Under the pieces are notes generated by a model. That model saw only the letters and a program-made list of their open reading frames with translations, was not told the origin of the DNA and did not search any database. From assembly GCA_036378475.1 (NCBI GenBank), contig DASUWJ010000095.1:1-12679 (forward strand): a stretch of DNA of 12,679 nucleotides, read 5' to 3'. Source of the DNA: 13-2-20CM-68-14 sp036378475. Lineage in GTDB: Bacteria; Actinomycetota; Thermoleophilia; Gaiellales; Gaiellaceae. This document shows, in pieces, positions 1 through 6,433 of the stretch. Position 1 is the first letter of the stretch; the number at the start of each line of letters is the position of its first letter. The position numbers and the translations under genes were made by a program.

Positions 1-2
1 GG

Positions 3-140
3 GACCTCGTCGCCTCGATCCGCACCTGGATCACCAACTGGAACGACAACCCGAGACCGTTCGTTTGGCACAAAACCGCAGACGAGATCCTCGACAGCCT
101 CGCCAGCTACTGCCAGCGAATCAACGACTCAGGTCACTAG
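3..140 (+). CDS. IS630-family transposase, C-terminal end (5' truncated by window edge)
   Basis: An open frame entering from the left edge encodes 45 residues ending in TAG at 138-140. The peptide contains IRTWITNWNDNPRPFVWHKT followed by ADEILDSLASYCQRINDSGH. From family knowledge, W-I-x-N-W-N-x-N-P-R-P-F-x-W-x-K-T-A-D-E-I is the characteristic end of actinobacterial IS630/Tc1-mariner-type transposases, so this is the last part of the DDE transposase domain; the catalytic residues lie outside the window. Its stop overlaps the stop of the convergent rlmN: the bases CTAG at 137-140 serve both genes. IS630 elements insert at TA, and the TA at 138-139 may be the target-site dinucleotide. The left part of the element and its inverted repeat cannot be seen, so whether the copy is intact is unknown. 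Confidence 0.85.
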   Translation, partial: DLVASIRTWITNWNDNPRPFVWHKTADEILDSLASYCQRINDSGH

Positions 141-1117
141 GACGCAGCGGCCAGCTGGCCGCAGGCCGCCGCGATCTCGCGGCCTCGCGTCAGCCGGAGC
201 GTGGTCGGAATCCCGCGCCGGCGCAGTTCGGCTGCAAACGCCGCGGTCGCCTTCGGCGAGGAGCCCGCGAAGGCGCCGGTCGGGTTGTAGGGGATCAGGT
301 TGACCTTGAAGAGCCTCCCGTCGAGCAGCTCCGCCAGCGCGCGCGCCTGCTCGACGCGGTCGTTGACGCCCGCCAGGAGCACGTACTCCACAAACACCTT
401 GCGGCGGCGCAGCTCGAAGTAGCGCCGGCACTCGGCGATCACCTCGGCGACCGGGAAACGGTCGTTGACCGGCATCAGCTCGGAACGGAGCGAGGGCTCG
501 GCGGCATGGAGCGAGAGCGCGAGCCGAATCGGCTCCTCGACCTCGTCCACGAAGCGCCGCAGGCCGGGCAGCCAGCCGACCGTGGAGATCGTCGTCCGGC
601 GGTGGGTGACGCCGAGGTCGGGCAGCCGGCGGGCCGCGGCCACCACCTCGTCCAGATTCAGCATCGGCTCGCCCATGCCCATGAAGACACAGTGGTCGAT
701 CGCCTCGAGCCGGCGAAAGTGCAGCGCCTGGTCGAGGATCTCCGAAGCGCTGAGATTGCGGGCAAAGCGCATCTGACCGGTCGCACAGAACGTGCACGTC
801 AGCGGACAGCCGCTCTGGGAGGAGACGCAGATCGAGCGGCGACCGTCGCGGTAGCGCATCAGGACGGCCTCGACCGGCTGGCCGTCGGCGGTTTGGAACA
901 GCACCTTGACCGTGCCGTCGCGCGAGCGCGCCTCCCGCAGCACGCTCAGCGTCGAGAACGGCAGCTCCTCCGCGAGCGAGGCTCGCAGCGCCGCCGGGAC
1001 GTTCGTCATCTGCTCGTAGCCGCCGGCCCCGCGCGCGGTCCAGAGCCAGACCTGCCGGGCCCGGAAGCCGGGCTCGCCGCGCCGCGCGAGCGTCTCCTGC
1101 AGGGCAGCCAGGTCCAC
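137..1117 (-). CDS. rlmN: 23S rRNA / tRNA adenosine-C2 methyltransferase RlmN
   Basis: 326 aa radical-SAM enzyme that methylates C2 of A2503 in 23S rRNA and, in the family, A37 of some tRNAs, in the cytoplasm. The 4Fe-4S motif CPLTCTFC gives Cys104, Cys108 and Cys111. The ICVSSQSGC stretch supplies Cys97, equivalent to the conserved Cys118 of E. coli RlmN. The C-terminal AACGQL holds Cys319, the residue that carries the methyl group in the RlmN/Cfr mechanism. GMGEP (147-151) and NLIPYNP (273-279) are typical family motifs. Length is slightly under the usual 340-390 aa, mainly from a short N-terminus. The start is GTG at 1115-1117, chosen because a TATTCT hexamer lies exactly 6 nt upstream, which suggests a leaderless mRNA. 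It is divergent from the aldolase gene. The 3' end abuts an IS630 transposase and appears undamaged, since the family's C-terminal motif is complete. Confidence 0.95.
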   Translation of the reverse strand: MDLAALQETLARRGEPGFRARQVWLWTARGAGGYEQMTNVPAALRASLAEELPFSTLSVLREARSRDGTVKVLFQTADGQPVEAVLMRYRDGRRSICVSSQSGCPLTCTFCATGQMRFARNLSASEILDQALHFRRLEAIDHCVFMGMGEPMLNLDEVVAAARRLPDLGVTHRRTTISTVGWLPGLRRFVDEVEEPIRLALSLHAAEPSLRSELMPVNDRFPVAEVIAECRRYFELRRRKVFVEYVLLAGVNDRVEQARALAELLDGRLFKVNLIPYNPTGAFAGSSPKATAAFAAELRRRGIPTTLRLTRGREIAAACGQLAAAS

Positions 1118-1134
1118 GGCTGCAGAATAGGGAC
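1118..1134. promoter_or_regulatory. Bidirectional leaderless promoter between rlmN and the aldolase gene
   Basis: The whole gap between two divergent GTG starts is 17 bp, ggctgCAGAATAgggac. Read rightward, CAGAAT (1123-1128) is followed by 6 nt and GTG 1135. Read leftward, TATTCT (complement of 1124-1129) is followed by 6 nt and GTG 1117. A -10 element 6 nt before a start codon places the transcription start at or next to the start codon, the established signature of leaderless genes in Actinobacteria. No Shine-Dalgarno sequence fits on either side. The same 17-bp arrangement recurs at 3256-3272 and 6434-6450. Confidence 0.7.
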
Positions 1135-2178
1135 GTGCTCGATCTTCGCTCGGACACGAAGACGAAGCCCTCGCCCGGCATGCGCGAGGCGATCGCCCGC
1201 GCCGAGGTCGGCGACGAGCAGCGGCGGGAGGACCCGACCGTGAACGAGCTCGAGCGGCGCGCCGCCGCGCTGCTCGGCCAGCCCGAGGCCGTCTTCGTGC
1301 CGACGGCGACGATGGCCAACGAGATCGCGCTTGGCACGCTCGGCACTCCCGGCGACGAGCTAATCGCCGAGGAGAACGCCCACATCCTGCTCTCCGAGCT
1401 CGGCGGGCCCGCCGTGCACGCGCAGCTGATGACGCGGCCGATCCGCGGGACGGCCGGCCGCTTCGGAGTCGACGAGATCAAGCGGCTCTTCCGGCGTGGC
1501 GACGACACGCACAGCCCGAGGACGCGCATCGTCTCGGTCGAGAACACCCACAACGCCTCCGGGGGGCGCGTCTGGCCGCTCGAAGAGCTCGAGGCGCTCG
1601 TGGCCGGCTGCCGCGAGCTCGAGCTCTCCCTGCACCTTGACGGGGCGCGGCTGCTGAACGCGGCGACGGCGAGCGGCGTCCCGGCGGCCGAGCTCGGCGA
1701 GCGCTTCGATGTGGTCACGCTCTGCCTCTCGAAAGGGCTCGGTTGCCCCCTGGGGGCGCTCGTTGCCGGCTCCGGCGAGCTGATGGCGAAGGCGCGCCGC
1801 CTCAAACACCGCTTCGGCGGTGCGATGCGCCAGGCCGGGATCGTCGCGGCTGCGGGCCTCTATGCCTTCGAGCACAACATCGAGCGGCTCGGCGACGACC
1901 ACCGCCGGGCCCGCCGGCTGGCCGAGGGCCTGGTCGCCGCGGGTGTCCCCGTCGACCTCGAGCAGGTGGAGACGAACTTCGTCCAGGTGAAGGTCGGCCT
2001 GCTCGGACTCGATTCCGCCGAGGCGCTCGAGCGGCTCGCGCGCGAGCAGATCGGGCTCTCGCTGACCCCGCACCCGGGCGTGGTGCGCGCGGTCACCCAC
2101 CTCGACATCTCGGATGCCGACATCGAGCGGGCGATCGACGCGATTCCGCGCGCGCTCGGCGTGCTCGCCCGCGCCTGA
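1135..2178 (+). CDS. ltaE: L-threonine aldolase family PLP enzyme
   Basis: 347 aa fold-type I PLP enzyme of the threonine aldolase / beta-eliminating lyase family, expected to cleave L-threonine (or L-allo-threonine) to glycine and acetaldehyde in the cytoplasm. The N-terminal DLRSDTKTKPSPGMR (3-17) matches the family opening D-L-R-S-D-T-x-T-K-P-T-x-x-M-R. EDPTVNELE (32-40), HLDGARL (167-173, cofactor-contacting Asp169) and LSKGLGCPLGA (198-208, Schiff-base Lys200) are all present. The start is GTG at 1135, set by the CAGAAT hexamer 6 nt upstream. The gene ends 24 bp from the convergent antiporter gene. VGDEQRRED replaces the more usual VGDDxYGED, so substrate range could differ from textbook LtaE. 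The family assignment is firm and the exact substrate is inferred. Confidence 0.88.
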   Translation: MLDLRSDTKTKPSPGMREAIARAEVGDEQRREDPTVNELERRAAALLGQPEAVFVPTATMANEIALGTLGTPGDELIAEENAHILLSELGGPAVHAQLMTRPIRGTAGRFGVDEIKRLFRRGDDTHSPRTRIVSVENTHNASGGRVWPLEELEALVAGCRELELSLHLDGARLLNAATASGVPAAELGERFDVVTLCLSKGLGCPLGALVAGSGELMAKARRLKHRFGGAMRQAGIVAAAGLYAFEHNIERLGDDHRRARRLAEGLVAAGVPVDLEQVETNFVQVKVGLLGLDSAEALERLAREQIGLSLTPHPGVVRAVTHLDISDADIERAIDAIPRALGVLARA

Positions 2179-2202
2179 GCCGAGGGGCGAGGGGACCCGG
2201 GG

Positions 2203-3255
2203 CTAGGTGCGCTCGCCCGCGAAGCCGTAGGCGACCGCGAGCGCGACGTAGAGCGAGACGAGCACGAGCCCCTGCCAGCGGAGGGTCCGCCCGCGCTGCA
2301 GGACGAGTGCGGCCGCGAGCGTCGCCCCCGCCATCGCGGCGAGCTCCTCCCAGCGAAACGCCAGCGGCAGCGCGGGTTTGACGGCCCAGGAAAGGAGCGC
2401 CACCGTCGGGATCACGAAGAGCGCCACCTGCGCGCTCGAGGAGACGGCGATCTCCGTCGCGAGCCGCATCTTGCCGCGGCGGGCGATCACGATTGCGCCG
2501 CCGTGCTCGGCCGCATTGCCGACCACGGCGACGATCACGATCGAGATGAAAAACTGCGAGAGGCCGGCGGCCTTCGCGAATCCCCGCAGCGAGTGGACGA
2601 GGATCTCGCTCGTCAGGGCGGTGCCCGCGGTCGCGAGCGCGAGGGCGAGCAAGGCGCGCGGCAGCGGCCACGCCGAGGCGTCCGCCTCGCGGCCGCGCTC
2701 GGCATGCGCCTGCCGGAAGCGCCGTAGCTGCGCGCTCTGGACGACGACGTAGACGAGCAGGAGCAGGACCGCGAGCGGGGTCGTCAGGACGGCGAGCGAA
2801 TGGCGCTCGGGGTTGCCGTGCCAGCCAGCGATCGAGGGCGCCGCGAACAGGGCGAGCGCGAGCGCCACCAGCGCCAGCTGGAGTAGCAGCGAGTGCCGGT
2901 CGAGCGGCCTGTCGTCTCCCCCCAGGACGAGCGCGATCCCGAGCACGAGCAGCAGGTTCGAGATCACGCTGCCGGCCAGCGAGCCCCGGACGACGTTCGG
3001 CAGCGAGTCGGCGACCGCGATCAGCGCGATGATCAGCTCCGGCGCGTTGCCGAAGCTTGCGTTCAGGAAGCCGCCGATCCCGGGCCCGGTGTGCTCGGCC
3101 GCGTGCTCGGTGGAATCGCCGATCAGCCAGGCGAGCGGCACGAGCGCGAGCGCCGCGAGCACGAACAAAAGGACGGCGCCGGCGTGGAAGGCGAAGTCGG
3201 CCAGAAACGTGATCGGAGCGAGCGCGAGAGCCGCCCACAGGAGCTTCCGCGCCAC
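2203..3255 (-). CDS. Ca2+/H+ antiporter, CaCA superfamily (Cax type)
   Basis: 350 aa polytopic inner-membrane protein with about 10-11 hydrophobic segments. It is built from two inverted repeats, as in the Ca2+:cation antiporter superfamily. The alpha-1 repeat GGFLNASFGNAPELIIALIA (61-80) carries the GNAPE signature with Asn70 and Glu73. The alpha-2 repeat AVVGNAAEHGGAIVIARRGK (243-262) carries GNAAEH with Asn247 and Glu250. Both acidic ion-binding residues are therefore kept. A His/Glu-rich stretch, GDSTEHAAEHTG (46-57), precedes alpha-1, as in Cax proteins. A hydrophilic loop around 178-197 separates the halves. It probably exports cytosolic Ca2+ in exchange for protons; Na+ or another cation is possible. 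The start is GTG at 3253-3255, with TAGGGT 6 nt upstream (leaderless). It is divergent from the HAD gene. Confidence 0.88.
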   Translation of the reverse strand: MARKLLWAALALAPITFLADFAFHAGAVLLFVLAALALVPLAWLIGDSTEHAAEHTGPGIGGFLNASFGNAPELIIALIAVADSLPNVVRGSLAGSVISNLLLVLGIALVLGGDDRPLDRHSLLLQLALVALALALFAAPSIAGWHGNPERHSLAVLTTPLAVLLLLVYVVVQSAQLRRFRQAHAERGREADASAWPLPRALLALALATAGTALTSEILVHSLRGFAKAAGLSQFFISIVIVAVVGNAAEHGGAIVIARRGKMRLATEIAVSSSAQVALFVIPTVALLSWAVKPALPLAFRWEELAAMAGATLAAALVLQRGRTLRWQGLVLVSLYVALAVAYGFAGERT

Positions 3256-3272
3256 GCGGATACCCTAGCGCC
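3256..3272. promoter_or_regulatory. Bidirectional leaderless promoter between antiporter and HAD genes
   Basis: Exactly 17 bp, gcggaTACCCTAgcgcc, separates two GTG starts. Rightward, TACCCT (3261-3266) is followed by 6 nt and GTG 3273. Leftward, TAGGGT (complement of 3262-3267) is followed by 6 nt and GTG 3255. Both hexamers fit the TAnnnT form of the actinobacterial -10. The two elements share five base pairs, so polymerase binding in one direction should exclude the other. Confidence 0.75.
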
Positions 3273-4004
3273 GTGCCGAGCGCCGTCCTCTTCGACTGGG
3301 GCGACACCCTGATGCGCTTCGCCTACGACGAAGCCCTCGTCGAGGCGGGCCACTGGGCCGGCATTCGCGCGCTTCGGCGGGACGACCTGCCCGAGGTGGC
3401 GCGACTGACGGCGCACTTCCGCGAGCGCTACGAGCCGCTCTTTTGGGCGCCCGGTACGGTCGAGGAGCTCGAGTATCCGGGGCTCGTCCGGCAGCTCTTC
3501 CGGGACTTCGGGCTCGAGCTCAAAGAGGAGGAGCTGACCCGCTTCCTCGAGGCCGAGCACGCCGCCTGGGAGCCGGCCCGCCAGCTCGGCGCCCACACTC
3601 ACGCGCTCCTGGAGGCGCTCCGTGGCCGCGGCCTCAAGCTGGCGATCGTCTCGAACGCCTTCGACCCCGCGTGGCTGTTGCAGGCAGACCTCGAGCAGCT
3701 CGGGCTCGCCGAGCGGGTCGATCTCGCGGTCTTCTCCTCCCAGGTCGGCAAGCGAAAACCCCATCCCGAGATCTTCGAGGTGGCCCTCGCGAAGCTCGGC
3801 GTCGAGCCCGCCGCGGCCGTCTTCGTCGGCGACCGCCTCTACGAGGACATCCGCGGCGCGGGCGAGCTCGGGTTGACGACCGTGCAGGCGCTCTGGTTTC
3901 GCGCCGACGAGCATCCGGAGGGCGGCGAGCCCGATTTCCAAGCCTTCACACAGCTGGACGTTCTGAACGTGGTCGACCGTCTGGCGAGCGCGGCGGCCTC
4001 CTAG
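3273..4004 (+). CDS. HAD-superfamily hydrolase
   Basis: 243 aa cytosolic HAD hydrolase with an alpha-helical C1 cap (about residues 17-105). Motif I is VLFDWGDTL with the nucleophile Asp8. Motif II is AIVSNAF (Ser127). Motif III is VGKRKPHPEIF (Lys162 likely catalytic). Motif IV is VFVGDRLYEDIRGA (Asp187, Asp192). The position two after the nucleophile, usually the general acid Asp in HAD phosphatases, is Gly10, while Asp11 occupies the next place. Variants lacking the +2 Asp occur among dehalogenase- and phosphonatase-type HADs, so the substrate cannot be named. The start is GTG 3273, fixed by TACCCT 6 nt upstream. The cysteine-rich gene follows on the same strand after 61 bp but has its own -10-like sequence. 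Confidence 0.88.
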   Translation: MPSAVLFDWGDTLMRFAYDEALVEAGHWAGIRALRRDDLPEVARLTAHFRERYEPLFWAPGTVEELEYPGLVRQLFRDFGLELKEEELTRFLEAEHAAWEPARQLGAHTHALLEALRGRGLKLAIVSNAFDPAWLLQADLEQLGLAERVDLAVFSSQVGKRKPHPEIFEVALAKLGVEPAAAVFVGDRLYEDIRGAGELGLTTVQALWFRADEHPEGGEPDFQAFTQLDVLNVVDRLASAAAS

Positions 4005-4036
4005 CCCCTGGCGGCGCGCTTGTCAAGTCTTGCGGC

Positions 4037-4054
4037 GGGTGTGTGCTGTCACCC
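4037..4054. repeat. Small inverted repeat upstream of the cysteine-rich gene
   Basis: GGGTG (4037-4041) and CACCC (4050-4054) form a 5-bp inverted repeat with an 8-nt centre, lying just before and touching the CAAAAT -10 candidate. It could be an operator half-site pair or a weak terminator for the HAD gene; no T-run follows on the plus strand. It may also be chance, since the arms are short. Confidence 0.25.
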
Positions 4055-4059
4055 AAAAT
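4054..4059 (+). promoter_or_regulatory. -10-like element of the cysteine-rich gene, leaderless spacing
   Basis: CAAAAT lies exactly 6 nt before ATG 4066, the same spacing as at the bidirectional promoters, with the same C-for-T first base as CAGAAT before the aldolase gene. A weak TTGCGG at 4030-4035 could serve as -35 with an 18-bp spacer. There is no Shine-Dalgarno sequence. This element decides the start in favour of ATG 4066 over GTG or other codons further upstream in the frame. Confidence 0.55.
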
Positions 4060-4065
4060 TCACCT

Positions 4066-4491
4066 ATGGAGACCGAGCGCGATCTCGTCACGCGGCCGAG
4101 CACGCTGCCGCTCCATCCCCAGGACGAGCTCGAGTGCAGGCGCTGCGGGGTGCTCTGCGACAAGGTCGTCTACCCGGCCGCCTGCGCTGAGCGTGGCTGC
4201 TCGTTCCTCTACTCCTACGAGGAGTTCGGGCACACCTACGTCGGCTGCATGCAGAAGGTGTTCGACGTCGAGATCGACTTCGACCTGCTCCGGGCGGCGG
4301 AGAGAAGCGGTGAGTTCGGGGCGGTCAAGGCGACCCGCCGGCCGCTGCCGATCTGCCGGGTCGAAGTCGAGAGCTGCTACGACAGCCGGACGGAGGAGAT
4401 CGGCTGCCTCAACCCGGAGTTCTACGAGCTGCCGGTCGGCGAGCCGACCTTCCGGGTGTTCGCGCAGATCCGCCCCGCCGCTTCCTCGTAG
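4066..4491 (+). CDS. Uncharacterised small cysteine-rich protein
   Basis: 141 aa soluble protein I do not recognise. It holds nine cysteines (24, 27, 31, 40, 45, 61, 97, 104, 114), which is very many for its size. The first cluster, CRRCGVLC, has C-x2-C-x3-C spacing, followed by Cys40 and Cys45 and by GHTYVGCMQK at 56-64. These could bind zinc or an Fe-S cluster; this is inference from spacing only. No signal peptide or membrane segment is seen, which argues against extracellular disulphides. ATG 4066 is preferred because CAAAAT sits 6 nt upstream; the frame is open further upstream. The last 83 bp overlap the 3' end of convergent nfo. Codon use agrees with real coding, with G/C at most third positions. 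A conserved lineage-specific protein is the likeliest reading. Confidence 0.75.
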   Translation: METERDLVTRPSTLPLHPQDELECRRCGVLCDKVVYPAACAERGCSFLYSYEEFGHTYVGCMQKVFDVEIDFDLLRAAERSGEFGAVKATRRPLPICRVEVESCYDSRTEEIGCLNPEFYELPVGEPTFRVFAQIRPAASS

Positions 4492-5332
4492 CCTCGGCGT
4501 GTAGCTCCTTGAGCTTGCGGACCTGCTCCGCGTCGGGCCCCTTGCCCGCCCGGCCGGGAACCTCGAGCAGCGCCGGCAGGCCCTGCAGCTTCGGATGGGC
4601 GAGAAAGACGCCGAGCTCCTCGCCGAGCAGGCCGTCGCCGATGTTTTCGTGGCGGTCGCGGTTCGAGCCGAGCGGCGCCTTCGAATCGTTGACGTGCAGG
4701 GCGCGCAGGCGCTCGAGCCCGATCGCCTCGTCGACCGCGGCGAGCACCCGGTCGAGCTCGGCTCGCCTGGTGACGTCGTAGCCCGAGACGTAGAGATGGC
4801 AGGTATCGAGGCAGATCCCGAGCCGCTCGTGGCGCCCGAGCGCGTCGTAGAGGAGGGCCAGCTCCTCGATCGAACGGCCGATCGTGCCACCCGCCCCGGC
4901 CGAGTTCTCGATCAGGAGCCAGGTCGTCTCCGAGCAGCGCTCGAGCGCTCGCTCGAGGGCCGGGATCACCCGCTCGAGGGCGGCCTCGAGGCCCGCTCCC
5001 TGATGGGAGCCGACGTGGAAGACGACCGCGTCGGCCTCGATCGCGCAGGCGACGTCGACCGTCGTCTGCAGCGCCGAGACCGACTTCTCGTACACGTCGT
5101 CGTTCGGGCTCGCCAGGTTGATCAGGTAGAGCGCGTGGCAGACGACCCCGTCGATGCCGGCCTCGACGCGACGCTCCCTGAAGCGCTCGAAATTGACGGG
5201 ATCGTGGTTCGTCGGGCGCCAGGTGCGCGGGCTCTGCGTGAAGAGCTGGACCGAGTCGCCGCCGATCGCCTCGATCCGGTCGATCGCCGTGTGGATGCCG
5301 CCGGAGGTCGAGACGTGGGCGCCGAGCTGCAC
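4409..5332 (-). CDS. nfo: Endonuclease IV (AP endonuclease)
   Basis: 307 aa TIM-barrel AP endonuclease that cuts DNA 5' to abasic sites and removes blocked 3' ends in base-excision repair. All nine trinuclear-zinc ligands known from E. coli Nfo can be placed: His66, His106, Glu142, Asp176, His179, His213, Asp226, His228 and Glu257. Diagnostic motifs are CLDTCHLYVSGYD (174-186) and HVNDSKAPLGSNRDRHENIG (213-232). The core ends near residue 280, as is usual; residues 281-307 are a basic Arg/Pro/Gly tail coded antisense to the end of the cysteine-rich gene, so the reading frame runs on past the family's usual end. The start is GTG 5330-5332, with TAGCCT 8 nt upstream, so the mRNA may be nearly leaderless. 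It lies 66 bp downstream of the AlkZ-like gene on the same strand, which suggests a repair pair. Confidence 0.95.
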   Translation of the reverse strand: MQLGAHVSTSGGIHTAIDRIEAIGGDSVQLFTQSPRTWRPTNHDPVNFERFRERRVEAGIDGVVCHALYLINLASPNDDVYEKSVSALQTTVDVACAIEADAVVFHVGSHQGAGLEAALERVIPALERALERCSETTWLLIENSAGAGGTIGRSIEELALLYDALGRHERLGICLDTCHLYVSGYDVTRRAELDRVLAAVDEAIGLERLRALHVNDSKAPLGSNRDRHENIGDGLLGEELGVFLAHPKLQGLPALLEVPGRAGKGPDAEQVRKLKELHAEATRKRRGGSARTPGRSARRPAARRTPG

Positions 5333-5340
5333 TGCGCCGA

Positions 5341-5346
5341 AGGCTA
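5341..5346 (-). promoter_or_regulatory. -10-like element upstream of nfo
   Basis: On the minus strand TAGCCT (complement of 5341-5346) lies 8 nt before the nfo GTG. It fits TAnnnT and would start transcription within a base or two of the start codon. It gives nfo a possible own promoter in the 66-bp gap after the AlkZ-like gene. The spacing is looser than the 6 nt seen elsewhere, so support is moderate. Confidence 0.4.
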
Positions 5347-5398
5347 GCCCCTCGCTGCCGGCCGAACCGGGCGCGGCGCCCGCCCGGGGCCGCCGCGG

Positions 5399-6433
5399 CT
5401 ACCGCAGCCACTCGGCGAGCCGGCGCGCCTCGCGCTCGAGCTCGCCACGTGCCCTCCGTGGCAAGGGGGCGAAGGCCTCGAGCAGGACGCGGCTTCCTTC
5501 CTGGCGCCAGAGACCAGCCACGAAGCCATCGACGAGGAAGGTCTGCTGGACGTCGCCGGTTTTGTGGATCACGAGCTTGCGGTAGGCTTCCGGGAGCACG
5601 CGCCGGCGGTCCTTGTGGGCGAGCAGGAGCTCGTCCCAGCGCGGCAGCAGACGGGGCGGCGCCCCCTCCTCCGCCGAGACGAGTGGTGCGCGGGGCAGAT
5701 CGAGCAGCTCGCGGCCCTGCTCGTCTCGGAAGGTGCGCAGTGCGAGCGACTCGAATCCCAGCGCCAGCTCCCGGACTGGCACACCGCTCCACTGCGAGAG
5801 ATCGCCGCGCGTGGCCGGCCCGAAGGCGCCCAGGTAGCGATGGACCAGCCTCGCCGCACCCTCGCGGCGAGAGGGAAGCTTGTGCTCGAGCGGGCGGTAG
5901 AGCGGCGAGCCGCGGAACCCGTACAGGGCCGATTCCGGCATCTGCTCGAGCCGGGCGAGGGCGACGACCCACGAGTAGGTCCGCAGCTCGTCGGACTCGA
6001 CCGTCCGAGGGTGGAAGCCGAGCGCCTCCATCAGCTCGGTGCGGCTCCGGGGCCGCTCCCGCGTCAGCTCGAGCGCCCGTTCGACGAGCGCCTCGGGAGG
6101 ACGCGCCATCCCCCGCACGCGGCCGAGCGTCCGCGCCTCGCGGACGGCGGCGTCGAAGAACGGGTAGTCGGCCGCAGAGACGAGGTGCATCGTCGCCCGC
6201 ATCAGCAGGGCCTTGACGACCCGCTCTTCAAGGAGCGCCCGCTCGAGCGAGCGGCGCTCGAATCCCTCCAAGCGGGCGTGGAGCGCGAGATAGGGGGAGG
6301 AGGCGAGCTGCGCCTGCAGCCCCGCGAGCCGCTCGATCGCCCGCACCGGCGAGAGCCGGCGGCGGCGGAGCAGGAGCTGGCGGTGGAGCGTCGTCCGGTT
6401 GAGCTCGCGCAGACTCAGGACCCGCTCGGCCAC
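5399..6433 (-). CDS. AlkZ-like winged-helix DNA glycosylase candidate (HTH_42 superfamily)
   Basis: 344 aa protein of the winged-helix DNA-binding family (HTH_42, formerly DUF1006), which contains Streptomyces AlkZ and E. coli YcaQ, glycosylases that unhook DNA interstrand crosslinks or remove alkylated purines. The segment GLQAQLASSPYLALHAR (38-54) has Gln40 and Gln42 in the Q-x-Q position used for catalysis in AlkZ-type members; YcaQ-type enzymes have Q-x-D. LMRATMHLVSAADY (77-90), a winged-helix stretch ATRGDLSQWSGV (206-217), WDELLLAHKDRR (265-276) and LVDGFVAGLWR (299-309) are typical of the family. The start is GTG 6431-6433, with TAGCGT 6 nt upstream (leaderless). It is divergent from gltX, and nfo follows on the same strand after 66 bp, which fits a glycosylase handing abasic sites to an AP endonuclease. 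Family membership is clear; the glycosylase activity and lesion are inferred. Confidence 0.85.
   Translation of the reverse strand: MAERVLSLRELNRTTLHRQLLLRRRRLSPVRAIERLAGLQAQLASSPYLALHARLEGFERRSLERALLEERVVKALLMRATMHLVSAADYPFFDAAVREARTLGRVRGMARPPEALVERALELTRERPRSRTELMEALGFHPRTVESDELRTYSWVVALARLEQMPESALYGFRGSPLYRPLEHKLPSRREGAARLVHRYLGAFGPATRGDLSQWSGVPVRELALGFESLALRTFRDEQGRELLDLPRAPLVSAEEGAPPRLLPRWDELLLAHKDRRRVLPEAYRKLVIHKTGDVQQTFLVDGFVAGLWRQEGSRVLLEAFAPLPRRARGELEREARRLAEWLR

Noticed and set aside
129..1805. Long open frames antisense or frame-shifted to rlmN and the aldolase gene
   Set aside because: They give Arg/Pro/Ala-rich, motif-free translations expected from GC-rich DNA, while the overlapping rlmN and aldolase frames have full family motifs.
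2179..2202. Terminator between the convergent aldolase and antiporter genes
   Set aside because: The 24-bp gap is G-rich but has no stem-loop or T-run.
4422..5972. A 516-codon minus-strand open frame across nfo and the AlkZ-like gene
   Set aside because: It is low-complexity Arg/Ala/Pro sequence in a different frame from two clearly identified repair genes.
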